64,000 nt of DNA from CAWCUK01 sp963798775 (GTDB lineage Bacteria; Bacteroidota; Ignavibacteria; Ignavibacteriales; Ignavibacteriaceae). The translations under genes and the position numbers were made by a program. The stretch is taken from positions 186,001 to 250,000 of the forward strand of contig CAWCUK010000005.1 of assembly GCA_963798775.1 (NCBI GenBank), read 5' to 3'. Every line of letters starts with the position of its first letter. The first letter of the stretch is position 1. Of the stretch, positions 27,350 to 36,851 are shown in pieces. The notes beneath the pieces are model-generated. The model had not been told where the DNA came from. It was given only the letters and a program-made list of their open reading frames with translations, and did no database searches.

Positions 27350-29227
27350 TTAGTTTAAACTTATTTGAGATTCCTGTATTACTTTTTTCTCATACTTTAA
27401 CTCACGGTCAATTTCCATAAGTTGAAGCAGTTCCGCGTCGTCTTTAATTCTGGTTATTTTTTTTGTGTTTTCTTCAATCTCTATATCAAGATATCTTTGT
27501 TTAAATATTTTTATTGCTTCCTCGGTTTGTTTTCGTAGGATTATTACTTTCGGTTCTCCGGGATGAAGTTTTTCCCATCTAGAACTAATTGAATATTTAT
27601 CCGAAGATAGCTCAGATAAATAAAGCTGATGGGTATTTTCGGTAATTTTTTGGAACAGAGCAGAAGGCAAAATATCTTCTTCATTATCATATGCGTTATA
27701 AACTATTTCGGCCAATTCCCTATGAATATTTATTTGATATTCTTCCAACAAAATATAATGTCTTATTAAACCTATAACTTCTAATATTCCTTGAAACAGC
27801 AATGCGATTAATTCTTTTTCTACCGCCAATAATTCCGGGTGAATAATTTTCTTTTCTGAAATATCAAGAACTTCATTTTCATTATCTTTTGCTTCCATGA
27901 TTCGCGATTGGGCAAAACTTTGCTTTTTCGTTTTACCGATTGCTTTTTCAAGTTCCGCCTCTAAAAGTTTCTCACGCAAATTAAACTGTTTAGCAATCGA
28001 TTTTATAAGCAGCTGCCGTTTAAGTTCATCATCAATCAAAGCAATAGGTTTCACTAATTCCCTAATTGCATCGGCTGTTTTGGCGGGATCATCAAACATT
28101 CCCAAATTTTTAAAATATTCCGATTGATATTCAAGAAAATTTTTAGCGCGTTCAATTTCTTCTTCAAATCTTTCCTTGCCGAAATTATTTACGAAAGAAT
28201 CGGGATCCTCTCCGGCCGGAAGTGAAGCAATTTTTATTTCAATATTTTTCTTCAGTAGAATTTCAATACTTCTCATCGAAGCTTTAATTCCCGCAGTATC
28301 AGCGTCGAATAACAATACTACATTTTTTGTATATCGGGAAAGGAGCTGAACTTGTTCATCCGTAAGAGCTGTTCCGGAAACAGCGACTACATTTTTAATT
28401 CCGCTTTGATGAAGTGAAATTAAATCCATATAACCCTCAACCAAAATTGCTTTATCGGCTCTTCGTATATCATCTTTTGCGTGCGAAAGTCCGTATAGTA
28501 TTCTGCCTTTAGTATAAATTGATGATTCCGGTGAATTTAAATATTTCGCAACACCTTCACGATTTCCTAAAATTCTGCCGGCAAAAGCGACAACTCTTCC
28601 ATTAGGGGAAAATATAGGGAAAATTATTCTTCCTGAAAATTTATTATAGAGTTTTCCGTCGCGAAATTTTCCTATCAGCCCTAAATCAATCGCTTTTTCC
28701 AAATCAATTTTTTTCTCTAACAGATAATCGATAAGAGAATTTTTATTATCAAAAGAATAACCGAGCCCGAAACTTCTTAAAATCTGCGGTTTTAATTTTC
28801 TGTTTTCAAAATAAACTCTTGCAATTTCACCTTCATCAGAATTAAGAAGGTTATTAGAAAAGTATCTTGCGGCGGCGGTATTTATATCGTAAAGAATTTC
28901 CTGTTCGCTTTGTCTGCCCTCATCGTGCTGCTCTTCATATTCAATAGATATACCAAATTGCTGCGCCAGTTCCTGTACAGATTCAACAAAGGAGATTTTT
29001 TCATATTCCATAATGAATTTGAAAACATTTCCGCCGGCGTGACACCCGAAACAATGATAAATTTGTTTTTCTTCACTTACTGTAAAAGAGGGAGTTTTTT
29101 CATTATGAAACGGACATAATCCCAAATAATTTTTGCCTCTTTTACGCAATTGAATTCTATCCGAAATTACATCAACAATATTTATGGCCGATCTAACTTC
29201 TTCTATTTTATTTTCGGGTATTCTCAT
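27350..29227 (-). CDS. dnaG: DNA primase
   Basis: A 625-residue DnaG. The N-terminal zinc finger is CPFHNEKTPSF plus YHCFGCHAGG (residues 38-65). The TOPRIM core has ILVEGYMDLISLHQSG, VVAVSGTALTDEQ and VVLLFDADTAGIKAS. The C-terminal helicase-interaction part is less conserved, as usual. It makes RNA primers for replication on the lagging strand. It is divergent from ispG across 237 bases. Confidence 0.95.
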   Translation of the reverse strand: MRIPENKIEEVRSAINIVDVISDRIQLRKRGKNYLGLCPFHNEKTPSFTVSEEKQIYHCFGCHAGGNVFKFIMEYEKISFVESVQELAQQFGISIEYEEQHDEGRQSEQEILYDINTAAARYFSNNLLNSDEGEIARVYFENRKLKPQILRSFGLGYSFDNKNSLIDYLLEKKIDLEKAIDLGLIGKFRDGKLYNKFSGRIIFPIFSPNGRVVAFAGRILGNREGVAKYLNSPESSIYTKGRILYGLSHAKDDIRRADKAILVEGYMDLISLHQSGIKNVVAVSGTALTDEQVQLLSRYTKNVVLLFDADTAGIKASMRSIEILLKKNIEIKIASLPAGEDPDSFVNNFGKERFEEEIERAKNFLEYQSEYFKNLGMFDDPAKTADAIRELVKPIALIDDELKRQLLIKSIAKQFNLREKLLEAELEKAIGKTKKQSFAQSRIMEAKDNENEVLDISEKKIIHPELLAVEKELIALLFQGILEVIGLIRHYILLEEYQINIHRELAEIVYNAYDNEEDILPSALFQKITENTHQLYLSELSSDKYSISSRWEKLHPGEPKVIILRKQTEEAIKIFKQRYLDIEIEENTKKITRIKDDAELLQLMEIDRELKYEKKVIQESQISLN

Positions 29228-29350
29228 TTAAAATAATTTATTTTTTATGCAAATATATATGATTGAAAATCTATTGCATAGATACATATAATTTCATTGT
29301 ATTTTTTCATAAACGGTTTGGATAAATTTCTACTTTAATTATACCTTTTA

Positions 29351-29377
29351 TTGATTTGTAACTATTTACTATATTTG
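29351..29377 (+). promoter_or_regulatory. Candidate Bacteroidota-type promoter for ispG
   Basis: TTG at 29351-29353 followed 16 bases later by TATATTTG (29370-29377), which matches the TAnnTTTG -7 box used by the main sigma factor in Bacteroidota. It lies about 88 bases before the ispG ATG in the divergent dnaG-ispG gap. Sequence match only. Confidence 0.35.
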
Positions 29378-29464
29378 TGATTCTATCAGAATTAATGATT
29401 TACAAAAAAATAATTTTTCTAAAGTTTTGATTTTAAAATTGCTGCAAGTGCAACAGGATTCCTA

Positions 29465-31468
29465 ATGTTTGACACAATAACCAAAACAAAAAAATATTGC
29501 AATAGTTTAACTGAATATTCCCGTTATAAAACCAGAGAAGTTTATGTAGGCGATATTCCTCTCGGCGGAAACAACCCGATTCGAATTCAGTCGATGACAA
29601 CAACAGACACAATGAATACTATTGCTACAGTTGAACAAACCATTAGAATGGTTGATTCCGGCTGTGATTATGTAAGAATTACCGCCCCCAGTAAGCTTGA
29701 AGCACAAAATTTAGCCCAAATTAAAAAAGAATTAAAAACACGCGGTTATAATGTTCCGCTTATTGCCGATATTCATTTTACACCAAATGCCGCGGAATTA
29801 GCCGCCCGAATTGTTGAGAAAGTTAGAGTAAATCCGGGAAATTACATAGACCGGAAAAAATTTCAAACTATAGAATACACAAATAATGAATATGAAGCGG
29901 AACTTGAGCGGATTAGAGCAAAATTTTCTCCGCTGGTAAAAATCTGTAAAGAATACGGAACGGCGATGAGAATAGGCACAAACCACGGCTCGCTTTCAGA
30001 TAGAATAATGAGCAGATACGGTGATACTCCTTTAGGAATGGTAGAATCCGCATTGGAATTTTTAAGAATCTGTGAAGATTTAAATTATCAAAATATTATT
30101 CTATCCATGAAGGCAAGTAATCCGCAAGTTATGGTGCAGGCTTACCGGCTTCTAATTCAAAAAATGGAAGAGGAAGGGATGAATTATCCTCTGCATTTGG
30201 GAGTTACTGAAGCGGGAGGCGGTGAAGACGGACGAATAAAATCGGCTTTAGGAATCGGAGCTTTATTAGAAGACGGAATCGGTGATACTGTTCGTGTTTC
30301 TTTAACAGAAGATCCCGAATTTGAAGCGCCGGTCGCAATTTCTTTGGTTAATCGTTATTCCGATAGAATAGGGCATAAGCCGATAAAACCATTAGAAAAA
30401 ATTCCTTACGATCCTTTTGTCTATTCTAAAAGAAATTCTTTTGAAATTATGGGAATAGGCGGCTCAAATGTTCCGCAGGTTATTGCGGATTATTCATTAA
30501 GAGAAATTATTGAACAAAAAGATTTATCAGATATAGGATATTTTTATAATGCCGAAACCGATAAATGGAATTTAAACGACAGCGCTCCCGATATTCTTTA
30601 TGCGGGAGAAAATATAATTGATTTTGATCTACCAGGAAATATAAAATTACTTTATGATTATAAAATTTGGCGGAAGTTAAAAAATAAGCGAAATAGATTT
30701 CCTTATTTAACACAGGAAGAATATTTATCTGAAAGTGAAAAATCGAATACTCTTAAATTTCTAAAAATTTCTATAGATGATTTAACTGAAAATTTAATAA
30801 ATCTAATTAAATCAGATAACAAAGTCGCTCTTGTTATTGCCTCTGATAACCGTCACGGAATGGCCGAACAAAGAAGGTTATTTTGCGAATTAGTAAACGA
30901 AGGAATTAAAAATCCGGTAATTATTAAAAGAGAATATAAAAATATTACTCTTGATGAATTACGGCTTTATTCCTCAACAGATTTTGGTTCTTTACTTATT
31001 GATGGATTTGGAGACGGAGTTTGGGTAAAATATTCCGGCAAAATTACTGAGGAAGAAAATCCGGCAGTTTATATTAAAAGTTTTTTAAAAGTTAAAGAAT
31101 CTAACGAAAAAAAAATTAATCGGATTTTATTTGGAATTTTACAAGCTGCCCGAGCCAGAATATCTAAGACTGAATATATAGCTTGCCCTTCCTGCGGAAG
31201 AACTTTATTCGATCTTCAAGAAACAACAGATATGATCCGGAAAAAAACAGAGCACTTAAAAGGCGTAAAAATTGCCGTTATGGGTTGTATAGTTAACGGT
31301 CCCGGGGAAATGGCGGATGCGGATTATGGTTATGTTGGTTCCGGGGTAGGAAAAATTACCCTTTATAAAGGAAAAGAAATTGTAAGAAGAAATATTCCGG
31401 CCGCAAATGCGGTAAATTCTTTAATAGATATAATTAAAGAAGACGATAATTGGTTGGACCCGGATTAA
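29465..31468 (+). CDS. ispG: 4-hydroxy-3-methylbut-2-enyl diphosphate synthase, long three-domain form
   Basis: A 667-residue IspG (GcpE) of the MEP isoprenoid pathway; it converts MEcPP to HMBPP. The TIM barrel begins with VYVGDIPLGGNNPIRIQSM and MTTTDTMNT and has PLIADIHFTPNAA and LHLGVTEAGGGEDG. A large insert (roughly residues 275-540) separates it from the C-terminal [4Fe-4S] domain, which has CPSCGRTLFDL and MGCIVNGPGEMADADYGYVG. The inserted form occurs in plants, Chlamydiae and Bacteroidota/Chlorobi; most proteobacterial enzymes are about 370 residues. Its isoprenoid product would feed the prenyl chains used by the nearby reductase. Confidence 0.95.
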   Translation: MFDTITKTKKYCNSLTEYSRYKTREVYVGDIPLGGNNPIRIQSMTTTDTMNTIATVEQTIRMVDSGCDYVRITAPSKLEAQNLAQIKKELKTRGYNVPLIADIHFTPNAAELAARIVEKVRVNPGNYIDRKKFQTIEYTNNEYEAELERIRAKFSPLVKICKEYGTAMRIGTNHGSLSDRIMSRYGDTPLGMVESALEFLRICEDLNYQNIILSMKASNPQVMVQAYRLLIQKMEEEGMNYPLHLGVTEAGGGEDGRIKSALGIGALLEDGIGDTVRVSLTEDPEFEAPVAISLVNRYSDRIGHKPIKPLEKIPYDPFVYSKRNSFEIMGIGGSNVPQVIADYSLREIIEQKDLSDIGYFYNAETDKWNLNDSAPDILYAGENIIDFDLPGNIKLLYDYKIWRKLKNKRNRFPYLTQEEYLSESEKSNTLKFLKISIDDLTENLINLIKSDNKVALVIASDNRHGMAEQRRLFCELVNEGIKNPVIIKREYKNITLDELRLYSSTDFGSLLIDGFGDGVWVKYSGKITEEENPAVYIKSFLKVKESNEKKINRILFGILQAARARISKTEYIACPSCGRTLFDLQETTDMIRKKTEHLKGVKIAVMGCIVNGPGEMADADYGYVGSGVGKITLYKGKEIVRRNIPAANAVNSLIDIIKEDDNWLDPD

Positions 31469-31547
31469 TTATAATTAAATTTTACGGTAAAATTATTTAT
31501 TCATTGAAAATAATTGTTTTAATAAGTATATTTAAAAACTAAAATTT

Positions 31548-31634
31548 ATGGTAAAAACGATTAAAAGATTAACATATATTCAGTTCATATATTATTATCC
31601 CTCTGCAAAGAACAACAAGGAAATTAAAGTTTGA
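31548..31634 (+). CDS. Possible 28-residue small ORF before nif3
   Basis: ATG at 31548 opens a 28-codon frame that ends one base before a strong terminator hairpin. The peptide is Tyr- and Lys-rich (YIQFIYYYP in the middle). No convincing ribosome-binding site is visible. It could be a leader peptide, a small protein, or chance. It is reported because the stop/terminator spacing is so tight. Confidence 0.25.
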   Translation: MVKTIKRLTYIQFIYYYPSAKNNKEIKV

Positions 31635-31635
31635 A

Positions 31636-31667
31636 ATGCACTTCAACTCAGAAGTGCATTTTTTTTT
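31636..31667 (+). terminator. Strong rho-independent terminator directly upstream of nif3
   Basis: Perfect 9-bp stem ATGCACTTC (31636-31644) and GAAGTGCAT (31651-31659), a 6-nt loop, and a run of eight T (31660-31667). It ends four bases before the nif3 start codon, so it either closes the upstream transcript or acts as an attenuator of nif3. Confidence 0.85.
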
Positions 31668-31670
31668 GAT

Positions 31671-32785
31671 ATGACATGTAATGAAATAATAAAATATATA
31701 GAGGATTGGGCGCCTAAAGAAATTGCCTGGCAAAGAGATAATGTAGGTTACAAGTAGGCTCAAAAAACAGGAAGCTTAAAAATATTCTCCTTTGCCTAGA
31801 AATTACAGATAAAGTTATTGATGACGCTCTTAAAAAGAATTGCAATTTTATAATAACTCATCATCCTCTTTTATTTTTCTCGCTGAAGAAAATTGACTTA
31901 GACAGTGACAAGAATTCAAAGCTGGTGGAAAAATTAATAAAAAACGATATTACCCTTTATTCCGCGCATACTAATTTAGATTTTACAAAGGACGGCGTGA
32001 GTTTTCAATTGGCAAAAAGTTTAAAACTTCAGAGCATCAATTTCCTAGAAAACCTTCAATCCAATCAAATTAAATTTTCCATTTTTGTACCTAAAAAATT
32101 TCTTAGAATTATTTCCGATACAATTTTTAATGCAGGCGGCGGAATAATAGGAGAATACTCTAATTGCAGTTTCAGAACAGAAGGAACCGGAACTTTTAAA
32201 GGAAGTAAAAAAACTAATCCTGCCCGTGGTGAAAAAGAAAAATTTGAAAAAACGGAGGAAATTAAACTAGAAGTTTTAATTGATTCTTGGAAAATGAATA
32301 AAATTATAGAAGCTGTACAAAAAGTTCATCCCTATGAAGAAGTTGCTTACGATGTTGTTCCCTTAAATAATGAGAATAAAAATTATGGAATAGGAGCGGT
32401 GGGATTTTTAGAAAAAGCTCTTCCGCAGAAACAATTTTTAGAGTACGCCGCCCAAAATATAAAAATAAAAAATTTCCGATATGTAAATGGCAAGAAAAGC
32501 AAAATTAAAAAAGTAGCGGTTTGCGGCGGTTCAGGGGCAGATTATATTGGAGCCGCATTAAAAAGTAAAGCCGATGCTTTTATAACCGCTGATTTAAAAT
32601 ATCATATTTTTAATGATGCAGCAGGAGAAATACTTCTTATAGATGCCGGGCATTATGAAACAGAAATTCATTCACTGAATGAAATAGAAAGAAGATTATC
32701 TTCTTTTATAGATAAAAAAGACGAGAAAATAAATGTCTATAAATTCCGGGGGAATACAAATTCTATATTATTTTATAACAAATAA
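31671..32785 (+). CDS. Nif3-like dinuclear metal protein (YqfO/YbgI type), one frameshift
   Basis: The open frame from 31925 lacks the N-terminus. Reading from the ATG at 31671 gives MTCNEIIKYIEDWAP and AWQRDNVG, then a stop. One missing base near 31748 (GGTT) moves to the frame with LQVGSKN, FIITHHPLLFF and HTNLDF, which runs to the end. The metal ligands are in THHPL, HTNLD and DAGHYETE. A central CutA/PII-like insert with VQKVHPYEEVAYDVVPL makes it the long YqfO form (about 371 residues). The family is widespread; proposed roles include GTP cyclohydrolase-like metal hydrolysis, but function is not settled. Followed closely by the zinc-ribbon gene, its usual neighbour. Confidence 0.88.
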
Positions 32786-32799
32786 GGAGCGCAAATAAA

Positions 32800-33525
32800 T
32801 TGTTTGACAGGTTAAAAATACTATTCGAACTACAAAATATAGATGATCAGCTTGATGAGTTAGAAGAACTCCGAGGCGACCTTCCCCACGCCGTTAGAGA
32901 ATTGGAAGACAAAATCTCCGCGATTCAAAACGATGTATCCGCAAAAGATGAAGAACGAGAACAGTCTTTAACAAAAAGGCAGGAAAACGAGGAAGAAATA
33001 GAGAAACTGAAAGAAGGCCAAAAGAAATTTAAAGCTCAGCTTTATCAGGTTAGAAACAATAAAGAATATGATGCTTTAACTAAAGAAATTGACCATTCCG
33101 AAGATTCAATAAGTAAACTTGAAGCTGAAAATGATGCTCTTGCGGACCGCAGCCAACAATTAGCTGATGAAACTGAAGAATTACAGCCAAAGCTTGAAGA
33201 TTTAACTAAAGAATTGGATGTAAAAAAAGTGGATCTAAAAGAAATAGTTAAAGCTAATGAAGCTGAAGAAGCTAAATTAAGAACTGCCAGAAAAGAAATT
33301 GAAGCAAAAACCAAAAAAGCTGATTATTCTTATTATATGAGAATAAGAAAAGCTAAAAAAGGTAAAGCGGTTGTTACAATTAGACGTTCGGCATGTTCCG
33401 GTTGCCACAATATAGTTCCACCGCAGAGACAGCTTGAAATTAGACGAAATAATCGTCTTTTCTTCTGCGAATATTGCGGTAGAATTTTAGTTTCGCCTGA
33501 AGTAGCTGAATCAGTAGAAGACTAA
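32800..33525 (+). CDS. Coiled-coil protein with C4-type zinc ribbon (zf-RING_7 family)
   Basis: A 241-residue protein. Residues about 10-175 are a long, charged coiled coil. The C-terminus has a zinc ribbon with CSGC and CEYC. The family is often found beside nif3 and near the RNase P RNA gene, as here. It probably binds nucleic acid, but no biochemical role is established. The start is a TTG at 32800 preceded by AAGGAG; the 14-base gap to nif3 suggests one operon. Confidence 0.87.
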   Translation: MFDRLKILFELQNIDDQLDELEELRGDLPHAVRELEDKISAIQNDVSAKDEEREQSLTKRQENEEEIEKLKEGQKKFKAQLYQVRNNKEYDALTKEIDHSEDSISKLEAENDALADRSQQLADETEELQPKLEDLTKELDVKKVDLKEIVKANEAEEAKLRTARKEIEAKTKKADYSYYMRIRKAKKGKAVVTIRRSACSGCHNIVPPQRQLEIRRNNRLFFCEYCGRILVSPEVAESVED

Positions 33526-33885
33526 TACCAAAAAGAATTCCCTGCCCTACGGGCACTTGTACCGACCAAAAGTCGGTACGAGTATAAGAGGGAAAAAAAT
33601 TATTTTGCGCTATCAAAATATCTCTTCCTATTTTGTATTTTTTTGCATATTGTTTAACAAAATAAATCCATGTCTTTAGTTGTCCAATTTACTTTTCTAA
33701 ACAGATTTCCTCCACCACAATTATTCAAGTAGACTACTAAAATTTCCAATCTCATCTAATTAAATAAAATATTTTCTACTGTTTTAACAAAACTAATTTG
33801 TTATATTTGACACAATTAAAAAAATATCTAATAATTGATAAATTGTATGAAAAGTACAGTTTCTAAAATTGAGGGAAATTAAAAT
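33526..33885 (+). other. Intergenic region before RNase P RNA
   Basis: A 360-base stretch without a convincing gene. It holds a GC-rich three-stem element right after the zinc-ribbon stop, then AT-rich sequence. TTGACA (33807-33812) followed after 16 bases by TAATAA (33829-33834) is a possible sigma-70-like promoter, and TATATTTG (33802-33809) is a possible Bacteroidota -7 box; either could drive the RNase P RNA. Confidence 0.5.
33538..33594. repeat. GC-rich three-way-junction palindromic element
   Basis: An outer stem TTCCCT (33538-33543) and AGGGAA (33589-33594) encloses two hairpins. The first is GCCC-TAC-GGGC (33544-33554). The second is an 11-bp stem 33556-33566 / 33572-33582 (core GTACCGAC and GTCGGTAC, one G-T pair) with loop CAAAA. 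It is much richer in G+C than its surroundings. It may be a REP-like dispersed element or a terminator-like RNA structure. No second copy was noticed in this window. Confidence 0.6.
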
Positions 33886-34301
33886 TAGTTCAATCCAGGC
33901 AATTGCTGTTCCCGGATAAGGGAACGGAGGAAAGTCCGAACTTCACAGAGCAGGGTGCCGGGTAACGCCCGGGAATTATTGGGGAAACCTAATAATTACG
34001 GAAAGTGCCACAGAAAATATACCGCTCGGTTTATGCCGGGTAAGGGTGAAATGGCAGGGTAAGAGCCTACCGCGGGGATGGTAACATTTCCGGTTCTTTT
34101 TAGAATCTCGTTCGCGAGACAAGGTAAACCCCACTCGAAGCAAGGTCAAATAGGGAAATCTACCGGCACTGCCGGATAAGGCTGCTCGCTTTAATGATTT
34201 CCGGGTAGACCGCTAGAATCCGGGAGTAATTCCGGATCAAGACAAATAATTGCCGTCCGGTTTTTATCGGATTACAAAATTCGGCTTATAGGGCTGAACT
34301 A
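33886..34301 (+). ncRNA. rnpB: RNase P RNA (bacterial class A)
   Basis: The catalytic RNA of RNase P, which matures the 5' ends of tRNAs. Conserved blocks are GAGGAAAGTCCGAACTTC near the 5' end, ACAGAAAATATACCGC, AAGGGTGAAATGGCAGGGTA, GAAGCAAGGTCAAATAGG, and GGGTAGACCGCTAGAA toward the 3' end. Ends were set from stem P1 (TAGTTCA at 33886 with TGAACTA ending at 34301). P2 pairs GGCAATT with AATTGCC. Length of about 416 nt is normal. Located between the zinc-ribbon gene and recJ. Confidence 0.95.
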
Positions 34302-34326
34302 TATTTTATCCCTTCTGGAAAAATAT

Positions 34327-36042
34327 ATGTTGAAAAAGCGTTGGAAAATTAAAGAAGTTGAAGATCTTTATATTGAAAAATCTTTAGCTGATTCTCTCAA
34401 TATTTCCGAGGTACTGGCAAAGCTGCTTGTGTTAAGAAAGATAACCAATTTTGCCGAAGCAAAATTCTTCTTCCGGCCGTCGCTTGAATCCTTGCATGAT
34501 CCATTTCTAATGGATGGAATGGAAGCCGCAACTTATAGAGTTATTCAAGCTCTTACCGAAAATCAGCTGATTTGTATTTATGGGGATTATGATGTAGACG
34601 GTACATGTTCTACAGCTCTTCTTTATCTTTTCTTAAAAGAATTGGGTGCCAATGTTCAATATCATATTCCTAAAAGATTAACCGAAGGCTACGGGCTTTC
34701 GACAGTAGGAATTGATCTTGTAAAAAATAAAGGTACTTCACTTTTAATTTCTGTTGATTGCGGAATTACGGCAATTGAAGAAGCAGAATACGCGAAACAA
34801 CTTGGTATGGATTTAATTATTTGCGATCATCATCAGCCTAAAGAAATTATTCCCGATGCTTATGCGGTTCTAGATCCTTTAAAACCCGGATGTGAATATC
34901 CTTTCGATTATTTATCAGGAGCCGGAGTTGCTTTTAAACTTGCGCAAGGCGTTTCGGAAAGAATAGGAAAAAGAGAATTGCCTTTGCAATTTTTAGATTT
35001 AGTGGCGCTTGCGGGAGCTGCGGATATTGTCCCCTTAATTGATGAAAATAGAATTCTTGTAAAAGAAGGCATAAAGCAAATAAATTCTAATCCGCGTCCC
35101 GGAATAAGAGCACTTATAAACAGCAGCAATATGTCACCGGGTAATTTAACTTCGGGACAAATAGTTTTTACCATTGCACCAAGAATAAATGCGGTTGGAA
35201 GATTAGGCGACGCCGAGAGGGCGGTTAAATTGATGGTAAGTAAAAATCAGCAGGAAGCTAATGAACTTGCCCAAGTTCTGGAAACCGAAAATTATCAAAG
35301 AAGAAAAATTGATGAGGATACTTTCGGAAGTGCTCTTGAATTACTGGAAAACTCATTGGATTTAACAACAGATACCGCTATTATTCTTCATCAAGAACAG
35401 TGGCATCCCGGTGTTATCGGAATTGTGGCTTCACGCCTGGTAGAAAAATATTATCGCCCAACAATTATGCTTACAACCGTTGACGGAGTTGCCAAAGGAT
35501 CGGCAAGGAGTATTTCAAATTTTAATATTTACGATGCTCTTAAAAAATGCGAGGATCTTTTAATTCATTTCGGAGGACATAAAGCCGCCGCCGGTTTAGC
35601 CGTTGAAGTAGAAAAAATAGATGAATTTAAATTTCGATTTAATCAAATTGTAAAAGATACAATTACCGAAGAAGAATTATTACCTGAAATTCACATTGAT
35701 TCTATCATAAAATTTTCTGAAATAACACCTAAGTTTTTAAGAATTATTGATCAATTATCCCCTTTCGGCCCCGGAAATATGCGGCCGGTATTTTTAGCCG
35801 AAAACGTTGAAGTCGCTTCCGCTCCGCGTATTGTAGGAACTAATCATTTGGTTGTATGTTTAAAACAAAATGGTTCGGAAAAAATATTTGACTGTATCGG
35901 ATTTAATATGGGTAATTTTTGTGCCCCGATAAGCGAATTAAACGCTAAATTTGATATAGTATTTACTATTGATAAAACAACGCGGGACGGAAGAACTTTC
36001 CCTCAATTCAGATTTAAGGATATAAAAATAAAAGAAAAATAA
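34327..36042 (+). CDS. recJ: Single-stranded-DNA-specific exonuclease RecJ
   Basis: A 571-residue DHH-family 5'-3' exonuclease. Motifs are YGDYDVDGTCSTALLY near residue 80, ISVDCGIT, ICDHHQP near residue 160, and APRINAVGRLGDAERAV near residue 280. The DHHA1 domain has HFGGHKAAAGLAVE. It acts in recombination and mismatch repair. First gene of a DNA-maintenance run with yebC, ruvC and ruvA; yebC starts 15 bases downstream. Confidence 0.94.
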   Translation: MLKKRWKIKEVEDLYIEKSLADSLNISEVLAKLLVLRKITNFAEAKFFFRPSLESLHDPFLMDGMEAATYRVIQALTENQLICIYGDYDVDGTCSTALLYLFLKELGANVQYHIPKRLTEGYGLSTVGIDLVKNKGTSLLISVDCGITAIEEAEYAKQLGMDLIICDHHQPKEIIPDAYAVLDPLKPGCEYPFDYLSGAGVAFKLAQGVSERIGKRELPLQFLDLVALAGAADIVPLIDENRILVKEGIKQINSNPRPGIRALINSSNMSPGNLTSGQIVFTIAPRINAVGRLGDAERAVKLMVSKNQQEANELAQVLETENYQRRKIDEDTFGSALELLENSLDLTTDTAIILHQEQWHPGVIGIVASRLVEKYYRPTIMLTTVDGVAKGSARSISNFNIYDALKKCEDLLIHFGGHKAAAGLAVEVEKIDEFKFRFNQIVKDTITEEELLPEIHIDSIIKFSEITPKFLRIIDQLSPFGPGNMRPVFLAENVEVASAPRIVGTNHLVVCLKQNGSEKIFDCIGFNMGNFCAPISELNAKFDIVFTIDKTTRDGRTFPQFRFKDIKIKEK

Positions 36043-36057
36043 ACAGGAGACATCCCA

Positions 36058-36795
36058 ATGTCAGGTCATTCAAAGTGGGCAACTACAAAAAGAAAAAAAG
36101 CTGCCATTGATGCCAAAAGAGGAAAACTCTTTACCAAATTAATTAAAGAGATAACAATTGCTGCGAGAGAAGGCGGCGGTGATATAGACGGAAATCCAAG
36201 ACTCAGATTAGCCGTCGATAATGCTAAATCCGCTAATATGCCGCAGGATAATATTGAGCGCGCAATTAAAAAAGCAACCGGTGAACTTCAAGGAGTTATT
36301 TACCACGAACTAACTTATGAAGGTTACGGCCCGGCCGGAATTGCGGTTATGGTTGAAGTAGCCACAGATAATAAAAACAGAACTGTTGCCGAAGTTAGGC
36401 ACTTGTTCAGCAAAAGCGGCGGAAGTATGGGTGAAAGCGGATCTGTAGCTTGGATGTTCGACCGGAAAGGTATTATTTCGTTGCCGGCACAAGGAAAGAC
36501 TGAAGATGAAATTATGGAAATTGCTTTGGAAGCCGGCGCGGATGATCTTCAAACAGAAGAAGAATTCTTCGAGGTACAAACTTCTCTTGAAAATTTTGAA
36601 CCGGTAAGAAAAGCTTTGGCCGGAAAAGAACTTCAAATAGAAAATGCTTCACTTCAGTGGATTGCTCAAAATAATATTACTGTAAAAGGTGAAGACGCGG
36701 AAAAAGTTATGAAATTAATTGATGGTTTAGAAGATATTGACGATGTTCAGAACGTTTATTCTAATGCCGATTTTGATGAAGATTCTTTAAGTTAA
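36058..36795 (+). CDS. yebC: YebC/PmpR family regulator
   Basis: A 245-residue protein with the family N-terminus MSGHSKWATTKRKKAAIDAK and YEGYGPAGIAVMVE near residue 85. YebC/PmpR/TACO1 proteins were described as transcription regulators (including of ruvC) and more recently as translation factors that relieve ribosome stalling. It often lies directly before ruvC, as here. Good Shine-Dalgarno sequence (AGGAG) nine bases before the ATG. Confidence 0.93.
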   Translation: MSGHSKWATTKRKKAAIDAKRGKLFTKLIKEITIAAREGGGDIDGNPRLRLAVDNAKSANMPQDNIERAIKKATGELQGVIYHELTYEGYGPAGIAVMVEVATDNKNRTVAEVRHLFSKSGGSMGESGSVAWMFDRKGIISLPAQGKTEDEIMEIALEAGADDLQTEEEFFEVQTSLENFEPVRKALAGKELQIENASLQWIAQNNITVKGEDAEKVMKLIDGLEDIDDVQNVYSNADFDEDSLS

Positions 36796-36801
36796 TATTT
36801 A

Positions 36802-36834
36802 GGGGATTGGAATTTTCAATCCCCGCATTTTTTC
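36802..36834 (+). terminator. Terminator between yebC and ruvC
   Basis: Perfect 8-bp stem GGGGATTG (36802-36809) and CAATCCCC (36817-36824) with a 7-nt loop, then a T-rich tail. It lies between yebC and ruvC, so ruvC-ruvA may have its own promoter or be attenuated. Confidence 0.75.
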
Positions 36835-36851
36835 ATAAATAAAGATAGGTA

